A stretch of DNA of 20,940 bases from CAYZJD01 sp964478455 (GTDB lineage Bacteria; Acidobacteriota; Terriglobia; Bryobacterales; Bryobacteraceae), in the NCBI GenBank assembly GCA_964478455.1, contig CAYZJD010000030.1:1-20940 (forward strand). The letters are read 5' to 3'. Each line of letters starts with the position of its first letter. Position 1 is the first letter of the stretch. The position numbers were made by a program, and so were the translations under genes. Positions 14,429-20,940 of the stretch are shown here, in pieces. The notes under the pieces are model-generated. The model saw only the letters and a program-made list of their open reading frames with translations. It made no database searches and was not told the origin of the DNA.

Positions 14429-15348
14429 TACCGGCCGAAGGCCCGCCTCGGGTTGTCCACCATCAACGTCTTGATCCAGGCAGGTTCCAGTTTCGGCAGG
14501 AAGTCCGTGTAGATGTACGTGTAGCCGCGGTACTTGCCACCGCCCGGCTCGCCGACGTGATACCAGCCGGCATCTTGCGAGATCAACGTCTGTCCCAGCA
14601 GCTTCTGTTCCGCCATGAACCGGACGCACTCCAGGTGCCAGGCCGCGCTGTCGGGTCCAATGCCGTCGAACTCCACCCAGGCGCCCGCCCGCGCGATCCT
14701 GGCGTGGATCGCGTGGTCCTTCTCGCTTTGCGCGTGCACCCAGACGAACTTCCCCGGCCGGACCTTCTCGGCGGCCACGATCTCCAGTTCCTCCAGCGCC
14801 GCCGCGCCGTCGCCCGTGTGGGACGCGATGGTGAGGCCCGTCTCGCGCGACGTGATCGCCGCCGCCCGCACCAGCTTGCGGTCCAGCTCATGGAGGGGGC
14901 CTTTGTTTACGCCGGTCTTGATGAACCGCGGCTTGACGCCTTCGACGCCGTTGCGAGCCTCGGCGATCCAGCGCCTGGCGAGCTGTTCGGCCGGCTCCAC
15001 GCGGGCGAATGCGGGCACGAACTTGTGATTGGCGGCGCCATAGAGGCCGGTGTTCGTCCAGATCTCGAGCCCGGTGGCGTCCGCCAGGCGTGCCAGGAGT
15101 CGCGCGTCGCGTCCGATGAAGTTCGGCGTGCACTCGATCAGCCGCCGGCAGCCGAATTGCCTCAGCTCTTCCAGCTTTGACCGCGCAACACGGAAGACCT
15201 CTCCGGCATCGTATCTGCCAGGCGCGATCTGGTCCGCGCCGATGAAATCGACAATCACGTGCTCGTGCACGAGCACGCTTCCAGGGACTGCCGGCGCACG
15301 GGGCGCGCCCGCCGCCAGGCATGCGCCGAGGAACTCACGCCGCCGCAC
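14428..15348 (-). CDS. Tat-exported phosphotriesterase-family metal hydrolase
   Basis: A 306-residue member of the phosphotriesterase/lactonase branch of the amidohydrolase superfamily. The full binuclear metal site can be read: HEH (H28, H30), the candidate carboxylated lysine K144 in FIKTGV, H177 in ASHTG, H205 in WVHAQ and D259 in SQDAG. The N-terminus RRREFLGACLAAG is a twin-arginine signal, so the enzyme is probably periplasmic. Known relatives hydrolyse lactones or phosphotriesters; the substrate cannot be predicted. The GTG start at 15348 has GAGG 8 bases upstream and follows the previous stop by 1 base. It is the last gene of the nfeD-flotillin-CA-like operon. Confidence 0.87.
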   Translation of the reverse strand: MRRREFLGACLAAGAPRAPAVPGSVLVHEHVIVDFIGADQIAPGRYDAGEVFRVARSKLEELRQFGCRRLIECTPNFIGRDARLLARLADATGLEIWTNTGLYGAANHKFVPAFARVEPAEQLARRWIAEARNGVEGVKPRFIKTGVNKGPLHELDRKLVRAAAITSRETGLTIASHTGDGAAALEELEIVAAEKVRPGKFVWVHAQSEKDHAIHARIARAGAWVEFDGIGPDSAAWHLECVRFMAEQKLLGQTLISQDAGWYHVGEPGGGKYRGYTYIYTDFLPKLEPAWIKTLMVDNPRRAFGR

Positions 15349-15349
15349 G

Positions 15350-15799
15350 TCAGATTGCCTCGAACACCGCCTGCTGTCCGTCGAGCCTGGCGAAGTACAA
15401 CTCGACCTCCACGCCGGGAAACCGCTCGGCGATCTCCTGCCGGACCTTCCGGAGGTCGCCGATCACGCGCTCGCGAGGATCGCCGCGCCACAGACGCAGC
15501 GGTCCTTCGCTGTACCAGCGGCAGTCGTCGTGTCCGATCAGGATCACCTTGGGGGCCTCCGCCAGGTTCATCAAAAACTTGACCCAGCGCCAACCGGCCC
15601 AGGAGAACTTCGGCAGGACTTCGGCCATGCGAAGCAACTGGGCGCCGCCGGGCACCACGACCAGCCCGTAAGCATTCAGCTTCAGGTGCTGGCGAAGGAA
15701 GTCGTGGAAGTGGGCCTGGTAACGCGGGTCGCTGCAATGAACGACAAACGCCTCGGGCTTGAGTCCTGCCACAGCCCCGGTGCGATAGACGCCGGCCAT
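15350..15799 (-). CDS. Mini beta-carbonic-anhydrase-like protein
   Basis: A 149-residue protein with the metal-site pattern of beta-carbonic anhydrases in a much shorter chain. CSDPR provides Cys22 plus the Asp24-Arg26 dyad, and GHDDCRWY provides His90 and Cys93; together these are the Cys-His-Cys zinc ligands. The glycine-rich VVVPGGAQLL (47-56) takes the place of the usual RNAGN segment. Canonical enzymes are near 200 residues or more, with an N-terminal helical arm that is missing here. It might be a true carbonic anhydrase, or a relative that hydrates or senses another small molecule such as carbonyl sulfide or carbon disulfide; that is inference. No signal peptide. Its ATG is 3 bases beyond the flotillin stop. 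Confidence 0.75.
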   Translation of the reverse strand: MAGVYRTGAVAGLKPEAFVVHCSDPRYQAHFHDFLRQHLKLNAYGLVVVPGGAQLLRMAEVLPKFSWAGWRWVKFLMNLAEAPKVILIGHDDCRWYSEGPLRLWRGDPRERVIGDLRKVRQEIAERFPGVEVELYFARLDGQQAVFEAI

Positions 15800-15802
15800 G
15801 GC

Positions 15803-17386
15803 CTATGCTTCGGCTTTCGGAGCGGGTGATTGCGCCGGAATCTCCGTCGCCGCTTGCCCGCCATCCCCTTGCACGCCGAGCTGTTTGAGAACTGTCGGCA
15901 GATCCAGACCAAGCGCCTGCAATTGCTGGAGCAAGTTGAAGACTACCGTTGGGCCCGCTTGGGCCAGCCGGCCGAGACCCGAACCGGCGGGGCCCGAGTT
16001 CCCGCCGCCTTGATCGATCACCACCAGCCGGTCGATGTTGCCGAGAGGCGCCGCCACCGCGCCGAAGATGCCGGTGGAAGCTTCCAGGATCGACGGCAGC
16101 CGCTCCAGGATGGTTTGCAGCTTGGCCGCCTCGTTGAACTGCTTCCAGGCTTCGGCCTTCTTCTGGATGGCCGCGGCCTCGGCGATGCCTTGCGCCTCAA
16201 TGGCCTTAGCCTTGGCCAAGCCGATCGCCTCGATCTTCGCCGCCTCGGCTTTGCCTTCGGCCTCCAGCGCCGCCGCGCGTCCGAGCCCTTCCTTGCGCAA
16301 TTTCTCCTGCTCGGCTTCCGCCAGGGAGATCAGCGCGGAGCGTCTGCCTTCGGCTTCAAGGACCGCCGACTGCTTGGACGCCTCGGCTCGGACGACGGCC
16401 GCCTGCCGGTCGGCGTCGGCGGGCTTGATCACCGTGGCCTCCAGTTCCTTCTGCTTCCGGAGGACTTCCTGCTCCTGAACGGAGATCATCTCCTGCGTGC
16501 GAGTCCTCTGGATCTTCACTTCCTCGGCGACCACGCCCTGCTTGGCGCGTGCTTCCGACAACGGGCCTGCCTGCGCCGCCTTGGCTTTTTCCGTCTCCAC
16601 CTCTGCCTGGTATTGGGCCTGGCGGATGTTGAAGTCCCGCTGCGCCTCGGCGATGGCGGCGTCGGCGTTGAACTTGGCCCGTTCGCCTTCTTGCAGCGCC
16701 AGCGCCGACTTGATCTTCGCGTCGCGCTGCGCCTCCGCCTCGCCGATGACGGCGTCGCGCTTCACCTCCGCCGTCCGCCGGCGGCCGAGGGCGTTCAGGT
16801 AATCCTCCTCGTCGCTGATCTCCTGGATGGTGAGTACGTCCACGCCGATTCCCATCTTTTCCAGGTCTACCGCCGCCTCGCTGGTCAGCTTCTGGGCGAA
16901 GCTCTGGCGGTCGTTGTTGATCTCCTCGACCGTCAGCGTGCCGAGGATCGACCGCAGGTGGCCTTCGAGCGTTTGGAAGATCACCTGCTGCACCTGCATC
17001 TGCGTCATGCCGAGGAACCGCTCGGCGGCCGCGTGCAGCGAGGCCTCGTCACCGCGGATCTTCACGTTCGCGATCGCTTTCACCGAGATGGGCACCCCCT
17101 GCATGGTGTAGGCGCGCTTGATCTCCAGCGGGATCGTAAAGACGTTCAGCGAGAGGTAGTCGACCTTTTCCAGCAGCGGAATTCGCAAGGCTGCGCCGCC
17201 GCGCACCATCCGGTAGCCGACCACGCGGCCGTCGGAGAGTTTGCGTTTCCGACCGCTCAGCACGGCCACCGTGTTCGGCGCCACTTTGAGGTAGTTACGG
17301 CTGAACAGCGCCATGGCGATGAAGAACGCCAGCAGAATCGCCAATACGACGAATGGAAGAAGTAATCCGGACATTTCTGTAAACAT
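15803..17386 (-). CDS. Flotillin family protein (SPFH domain)
   Basis: A 527-residue membrane scaffold. An N-terminal hydrophobic helix (about residues 8-28) is followed by the SPFH/PHB domain (about 35-200, with GAALRIPLLEKVDYLSLNVF and KAIANVKIRGDEASL). A long Ala/Glu-rich coiled coil comes next (about 200-430) with repeated EAE/EAQ/EAEGKAEA blocks, and a Gly/Gln-rich tail closes the protein. Length and order fit FloT-type flotillins, which organise lipid microdomains. An ATG at 17392 is in frame, but the AGGAG at 17396-17400 lies only 3 bases from it and 9 bases from ATG 17386, so I chose 17386. It sits between an NfeD gene and a carbonic-anhydrase-like gene in one tight operon. Confidence 0.93.
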   Translation of the reverse strand: MFTEMSGLLLPFVVLAILLAFFIAMALFSRNYLKVAPNTVAVLSGRKRKLSDGRVVGYRMVRGGAALRIPLLEKVDYLSLNVFTIPLEIKRAYTMQGVPISVKAIANVKIRGDEASLHAAAERFLGMTQMQVQQVIFQTLEGHLRSILGTLTVEEINNDRQSFAQKLTSEAAVDLEKMGIGVDVLTIQEISDEEDYLNALGRRRTAEVKRDAVIGEAEAQRDAKIKSALALQEGERAKFNADAAIAEAQRDFNIRQAQYQAEVETEKAKAAQAGPLSEARAKQGVVAEEVKIQRTRTQEMISVQEQEVLRKQKELEATVIKPADADRQAAVVRAEASKQSAVLEAEGRRSALISLAEAEQEKLRKEGLGRAAALEAEGKAEAAKIEAIGLAKAKAIEAQGIAEAAAIQKKAEAWKQFNEAAKLQTILERLPSILEASTGIFGAVAAPLGNIDRLVVIDQGGGNSGPAGSGLGRLAQAGPTVVFNLLQQLQALGLDLPTVLKQLGVQGDGGQAATEIPAQSPAPKAEA

Positions 17387-17395
17387 GAGCATCGA

Positions 17396-17400
17396 CTCCT
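17396..17400 (-). promoter_or_regulatory. Ribosome site deciding the flotillin start
   Basis: Reads AGGAG on the minus strand, 9 bases before ATG 17386 and only 3 before ATG 17392, so the second ATG is the likelier start. Confidence 0.55.
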
Positions 17401-17407
17401 GGGCGCC

Positions 17408-17953
17408 CTATTGCGGGCGCACGATGAGCATCTCCCCCAGAACTCCCTCGACGACGACAATCGCGTTATCGGCGATGGCTCCGCCGCTCTTGGAACGCGC
17501 GATCCGGTCGACCATCTCCTCGCCGACCTGGCAGCGCACCTGGCCGACTCCGTTCGCCGGAATGGCCACGACCACCCGAGCCGTCATTCCGGCGAAGTCC
17601 TGGACCTGCACCCGCGTGGTGGCCTGCTGGCCGTACAGAAAACGGGCGAAGAGGTAGATCAGCGTGGCGAAAAACACCCCGCTGGCAAAGCCGACGCCCG
17701 AGGCGGTCACGGTCGAAAGCCCGTAGTGAATGCCAACGGCGCCGAAGCCGCCAAAGGCTGTGACGAAAACGCTCAGCACGCGCGGACTTAAGAAGCTCGG
17801 ACCGCCGTGGCCGAGGTCATGGTCCCAATGGCCGTCGCCGAAATGCTCGAACATCTCGCCGAAGATGAGGGAGACGAGAAGGAAAAGAAAGCCGAAGGCG
17901 GCGATGCCGAGGAAGATGGAGAAGGCGGAGACTTCAGTGAGCCAGCCGGGCAC
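17408..17953 (-). CDS. NfeD-like membrane protein (flotillin partner)
   Basis: A 181-residue protein with three hydrophobic segments (about residues 8-32, 57-76 and 83-104), a His/Asp-rich loop between the first two (GDGHWDHDLGHGG), and a C-terminal OB-fold-like domain (about 113-181: QDFAGMTARVVVAIPANGVGQV, later EGVLGEMLIVRP). This is the short NfeD form (YuaF type) without the ClpP-like protease domain, which elsewhere lies beside flotillin genes and works with them at the membrane. The start is GTG at 17953 with GGAGG 7 bases upstream. It is the first gene of the four-gene minus-strand operon; 21 bases separate its stop from the flotillin ATG. The His/Asp loop is unusual and could bind metal. 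Confidence 0.85.
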   Translation of the reverse strand: MPGWLTEVSAFSIFLGIAAFGFLFLLVSLIFGEMFEHFGDGHWDHDLGHGGPSFLSPRVLSVFVTAFGGFGAVGIHYGLSTVTASGVGFASGVFFATLIYLFARFLYGQQATTRVQVQDFAGMTARVVVAIPANGVGQVRCQVGEEMVDRIARSKSGGAIADNAIVVVEGVLGEMLIVRPQ

Positions 17954-18076
17954 TCTGCGACCTCCGCGCCAAGTCTACATCCGCATCTACCCGCAGGTCA
18001 ACGGAGCTTGGGGTATCGGGACGGGGGTGCGCCACTCGGCTGATTTCGCGGGTGACAAGACAAGCTGCGATGTCCT

Positions 18077-18093
18077 GGCGGCGGACCGCCGCC
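18077..18093 (-). terminator. GC palindrome after the FmdB-like gene
   Basis: GGCGGCGG, one A, CCGCCGCC: an 8-bp perfect palindrome 13 bases beyond the stop of the zinc-ribbon gene. A hairpin is likely, but no T-run follows. Confidence 0.4.
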
Positions 18094-18106
18094 GGTGTTC
18101 CTAGGC

Positions 18107-18286
18107 TCAGGTGAAGCGGCCGCGCGAGCCGGCGCCGCAGCCGCCCGCGGCGAAGGCCGACAGAAGGCGTTCAATCTCCTCGGAGGCGCACTCCGGGCAC
18201 TGGATATCGCGGTCCGCGTCCGCCATCCGGCGGAGCTTCTCGAATGTCCTGCCGCAGACGCGGCAGCGGTACTCGTACAGTGGCAT
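18107..18286 (-). CDS. FmdB-type zinc-ribbon protein
   Basis: A 59-residue protein starting MPLYEYRC, the hallmark of the FmdB (putative regulatory protein) family. Two CxxC pairs form the zinc ribbon: Cys8 and Cys11 (CRVC) and Cys30 and Cys33 (CPEC). The C-terminal tail is Gly-rich (AAGGCGAGSRGRFT) with one further cysteine, as is usual for the family. The ATG at 18286 has GGAG 8 bases upstream. The role is unknown; the family was named from a regulator of formamidase expression. It is divergent from the M14 peptidase gene with 74 bases between starts. Confidence 0.88.
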   Translation of the reverse strand: MPLYEYRCRVCGRTFEKLRRMADADRDIQCPECASEEIERLLSAFAAGGCGAGSRGRFT

Positions 18287-18360
18287 CGCTCTTTCTCCAT
18301 ATTGGATGCGGGTGCGACGCGATGGTGACAGAAACTTGCGTGCAGTACCCTGGAAGTCTT

Positions 18361-20940
18361 ATGTCGCAGACCATCCTCGTCTTCAGCCTTGCCCTGCTTC
18401 TTGCGCCGGCGCTTGACGCCCAATCGAAGTCTGAATTCTGGCCCGGCGCCGCTTACGATCCCGCCGTTCCGACGTTCCAGAACGTGCTTGGCTACGCACC
18501 GGGCGAGCGCGTGTCCTCGCACGCCAACCTGCTCAAGTACCTGGAAGCCCTGGCGGCCGCCGCGCCTTCGAGAATCAAGGTCTTCGACTACGGGAAGACC
18601 TGGGAGGGCCGCAGGCTCGTTTACGCCGCCGTCGGCTCGGAGGCGAACCTGCGCAAGCTTGCCGAGATCAAGGCGGGCATCCAGAAGCTCTCAGATCCAC
18701 GGCGCACGCCGGAGCCGGAGGCCCGCAAGCTGGCGGCTTCGCTTCCCGCCGTCGTCTGGCTGGCCGCCGCGGTGCACGGCGACGAGATCTCGTCGCCTGA
18801 GGCCGCGCTTCTCACCGCCTACCATCTTCTTGCCGTGCGGGACGACAAGATGGCCGGCGAGATCCTAGGCGGTGCGGTCTTGTTGATCGACCCCTGCCAG
18901 AATCCGGACGGGCACGATCGCTTTGTTCACAGCTTCGAGCAGGCCGAGGGCCTCGAACCCGACCCGAACCAGATCTCCGCCGAGCACGTGCAGCCGTGGC
19001 CCGGCGGCCGCTTCCATCACTACCTCTTCGACCTGAATCGCGACTGGTTCGCGCTGACGCAGCCGGAAACCCGGGGACGCGTCAAGGTACTTCGCGAATG
19101 GTATCCGTTGGTTTGCGTCGACCTCCACGAGATGGGTTCGGATGCGACCTACTACTTCGCGCCCGGGGCCCGGCCCTACAACCCTCACCTGACGAAGGAG
19201 CAGAAGGAGGGCCTGGAACTTTTCGGCAAGAACAACGCGCGGTGGTTCGACCACTTCGGCTTCAACTACTTCATCCGCGAGATCTTCGACGAGTTCTACC
19301 CCGGCTATGGCGCGGCCTGGCCTCATTTCTATGGCGCGGTCGCCATGACCTATGAGCAGGCCTCGGCGCGCGGCCTCATCGTCCGCCGGCGCGATGAATC
19401 GTTGATGCGCTTCCGCGACACCGTTCGCCAGCACTTCGTGGCCTGTCTCTCGACAGCGGAGACGGCTGCCCGCAACCGCGGGAAGCTGCTGGCGGACTTT
19501 TACAAATACCGCCAGTCGGCGATAGAGGAAGGGTCCAAGGAGCCGGTCCGCGAGTACATCCTGCCGCGGCGCGGCGACGTCTCGGCCGTGGACAAGATGG
19601 CTGCTCTGCTGGTGGAACAAGGAGTTGAGGTGAAGCGCGCGACGCAGCCCTTCCGCTCGGGCGAGAAGGAGTACCCCGCCGGGAGCTACGTCATCCCGCT
19701 CGCGCAGCCTGCGAAACGACTGATCCGGACGCTGCTCGATCCGCAGGTGGCCATGGAGGATTCCTTCATCCAGGAGCAGGAGCGGCGGCGCCGTAAGAAG
19801 CTGCCGGATGAGATTTACGACGTCACCGCCTGGAGCCTGCCGCTGCTGTTCAACGTCGAGTGCATGGCCGGCGCGGAGACGGCGCAGGGGAGTTTCGAAC
19901 CCGCGCCTGCAAGTCCTCCGGCCGGCAAAGTGGCCGGCGCAAATCCCAAGGTGGCGTACCTGGTCCCATGGGGTACGGCCGCAGCGGGCCGGCTGCTTGC
20001 CGGGGCGTTCCGCGAAGGCCTGAAGATCCTGAGCCCGGACAAGCCGTTCACGCAAAATGGGCGCAAGTTTCCGTCCGGAACGCTGATCATCCGGGTGAAG
20101 GACAACGGGCCGAACCTGGCCGAGACAATCGCGAAGCTGGCCGCCTCCAGCGGCGCCGAGGTGGCCTCGACCGACAGCGGCTGGGTCGACGAAGGAATCA
20201 GCTTCGGCAGCAACGAGGTCGTCTCGCTCCGCAAACCTTCGATCGCGCTCGTCTGGGACTACCCCGTATCGCCGCTCTCGGCCGGCTGGGCGCGCTTCGT
20301 CATCGAGCGGCAATTCGGCTACCCGGTGACGATTGTTCGCACCCGGTTGCTTCCTTCGGCGGACCTGAGCCGCTTCCACGTGTTGATCCTGCCGCAAGGG
20401 AGCTATGGCCCGGTGCTCGGCGAGGCGGGGGCCAAGCGGCTCAAGGAGTGGGTGTCGGCCGGGGGCACGTTGGTCGGCATCGGCGGTGCGGTTTCCTGGT
20501 TCGCCGACCCGAAGGTGGGCCTGCTCGCCGTCTCCCAGGAGAACCGGTATCGCGAGGAGCCAGCGGCGAAAGCCGCCAGGCCGGCGGAGCCGCCCAAGCC
20601 CGAAGTCGAGCCCGCCAAGCCCGCGCCGGTCCCCGAGCCGCGGGCGCCGGGCAAGCTCCTTGCCACGGAAGACGAATACAAGCAGTCCATCCAGGCGGAG
20701 AAGGATCTGCCCGATGCCGCCGCCGGTGTGCTTGCCAAGGCGCGCACCGATCCGGACCACTGGCTTGCCGCCGGCGCCGCCGAGACCGTGAACGCCCTGG
20801 TGGAAGGACCAGTGATCTTCACTCCGATCAAGCTGGACAAGGGCGTCAACGTAGCCGTCTTCCTCGGCCCCGATCAGCTTCTGGCGAGCGGCCATCTCTG
20901 GCAGGAGACCCGGAAGCAACTAGCGTACAAGCCGCTCGCC
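18361..20940 (+). CDS. Secreted M14-family zinc metallocarboxypeptidase (3' end outside window)
   Basis: The first 860 residues of an open frame that runs off the window. A signal peptide (about 1-20, ending APALDAQ) suggests export. The M14 peptidase active site is complete: H139-GD-E142 (HxxE zinc ligands), N226-R227 in DLNRDW (substrate carboxylate), H256 in DLHEMG (third ligand) and catalytic E332 in TYEQAS. A second region at about 627-710 (VWDYPVSPLSAGW, then VLILPQGSYGPVLGEAGAKRL, then GGTLVGIGG) looks like a class I glutamine-amidotransferase-like fold, seen in some large acidobacterial M14 proteins. A Pro/Glu/Lys-rich linker lies at about 731-766. It has GGAAG shortly before the ATG. 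Likely a peptidoglycan or peptide hydrolase; substrate unknown. Confidence 0.9.
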   Translation, partial: MSQTILVFSLALLLAPALDAQSKSEFWPGAAYDPAVPTFQNVLGYAPGERVSSHANLLKYLEALAAAAPSRIKVFDYGKTWEGRRLVYAAVGSEANLRKLAEIKAGIQKLSDPRRTPEPEARKLAASLPAVVWLAAAVHGDEISSPEAALLTAYHLLAVRDDKMAGEILGGAVLLIDPCQNPDGHDRFVHSFEQAEGLEPDPNQISAEHVQPWPGGRFHHYLFDLNRDWFALTQPETRGRVKVLREWYPLVCVDLHEMGSDATYYFAPGARPYNPHLTKEQKEGLELFGKNNARWFDHFGFNYFIREIFDEFYPGYGAAWPHFYGAVAMTYEQASARGLIVRRRDESLMRFRDTVRQHFVACLSTAETAARNRGKLLADFYKYRQSAIEEGSKEPVREYILPRRGDVSAVDKMAALLVEQGVEVKRATQPFRSGEKEYPAGSYVIPLAQPAKRLIRTLLDPQVAMEDSFIQEQERRRRKKLPDEIYDVTAWSLPLLFNVECMAGAETAQGSFEPAPASPPAGKVAGANPKVAYLVPWGTAAAGRLLAGAFREGLKILSPDKPFTQNGRKFPSGTLIIRVKDNGPNLAETIAKLAASSGAEVASTDSGWVDEGISFGSNEVVSLRKPSIALVWDYPVSPLSAGWARFVIERQFGYPVTIVRTRLLPSADLSRFHVLILPQGSYGPVLGEAGAKRLKEWVSAGGTLVGIGGAVSWFADPKVGLLAVSQENRYREEPAAKAARPAEPPKPEVEPAKPAPVPEPRAPGKLLATEDEYKQSIQAEKDLPDAAAGVLAKARTDPDHWLAAGAAETVNALVEGPVIFTPIKLDKGVNVAVFLGPDQLLASGHLWQETRKQLAYKPLA

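Noticed and set aside
15830..17365. 511-codon open frame on the plus strand
   Set aside because: Antisense to flotillin, with low-complexity Leu/Arg/Gly composition mirroring the coiled-coil codons; no recognisable domain.
18865..20919. 684-codon open frame on the minus strand
   Set aside because: It lies fully antisense to the M14 peptidase, whose catalytic motifs are intact; the Arg/Gly/Leu-rich composition is typical of a high-GC shadow frame.

Overview
The window looks like a high-GC chromosomal segment from an acidobacterium, most likely of the Solibacteraceae/Bryobacterales type. The grounds are gene content: an Oar-like TonB-dependent receptor with an N-terminal carboxypeptidase-regulatory domain, twin-arginine (Tat) signals on small hydrolases, respiratory and ATP synthase genes, and many short perfect hairpins between genes. 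This is inference; no rRNA or other taxonomic marker is present, and no tRNA, CRISPR array, transposase or phage gene was seen.

Layout. 1-1667 (+) is the end of a complex I operon (3' end of nuoM, complete nuoN). 1671-3342 (-) holds two tandem paralogues, each a single-pass membrane protein with two copies of a GSTKDEV-type repeat, and their upstream regions are related too. 3657-4145 (-) is a SixA-like phosphatase. 4204-6933 (+) is a three-gene coupled cluster: O-antigen-ligase-like protein, short-chain dehydrogenase, Tat-exported PHP hydrolase. 6934-7128 is an array of four hairpins between convergent genes. 7129-10392 (-) is the large TonB-dependent receptor. 10393-10743 is a non-coding region with an AT-rich island, a direct repeat and a nested-stem structure in front of hemD.

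10744-13331 (+) is hemD followed by the start of an ATP synthase operon: atpZ/I-like, subunit I, subunit a (atpB) and subunit c (atpE). The first four genes overlap. The c subunit carries the residues that mark Na+-binding c-rings. A 96-bp inverted-repeat element follows atpE, and the remaining ATP synthase genes are absent from this window. 13516-14400 (+) is a DapA/HOGA-family aldolase. Converging on it is a compact four-gene minus-strand operon (17953-14428): NfeD-like protein, flotillin, a mini beta-carbonic-anhydrase-like protein and a Tat-exported phosphotriesterase-family hydrolase. 18107-18286 (-) is a 59-aa FmdB-type zinc-ribbon protein. 18361 to the end (+) is a secreted M14 metallopeptidase that runs off the window.

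How the genes work together: complex I and ATP synthase are energy metabolism, and the c-subunit signature raises the possibility of sodium coupling. NfeD and flotillin form the known membrane-microdomain pair, here extended by two metal-enzyme-like genes with almost no spacing. The most promising observations are that extended flotillin operon, the duplicated GSTKDEV-repeat genes with a conserved upstream module, the Na+-type c subunit in a hemD-linked split ATP synthase locus, and the structured region before hemD.
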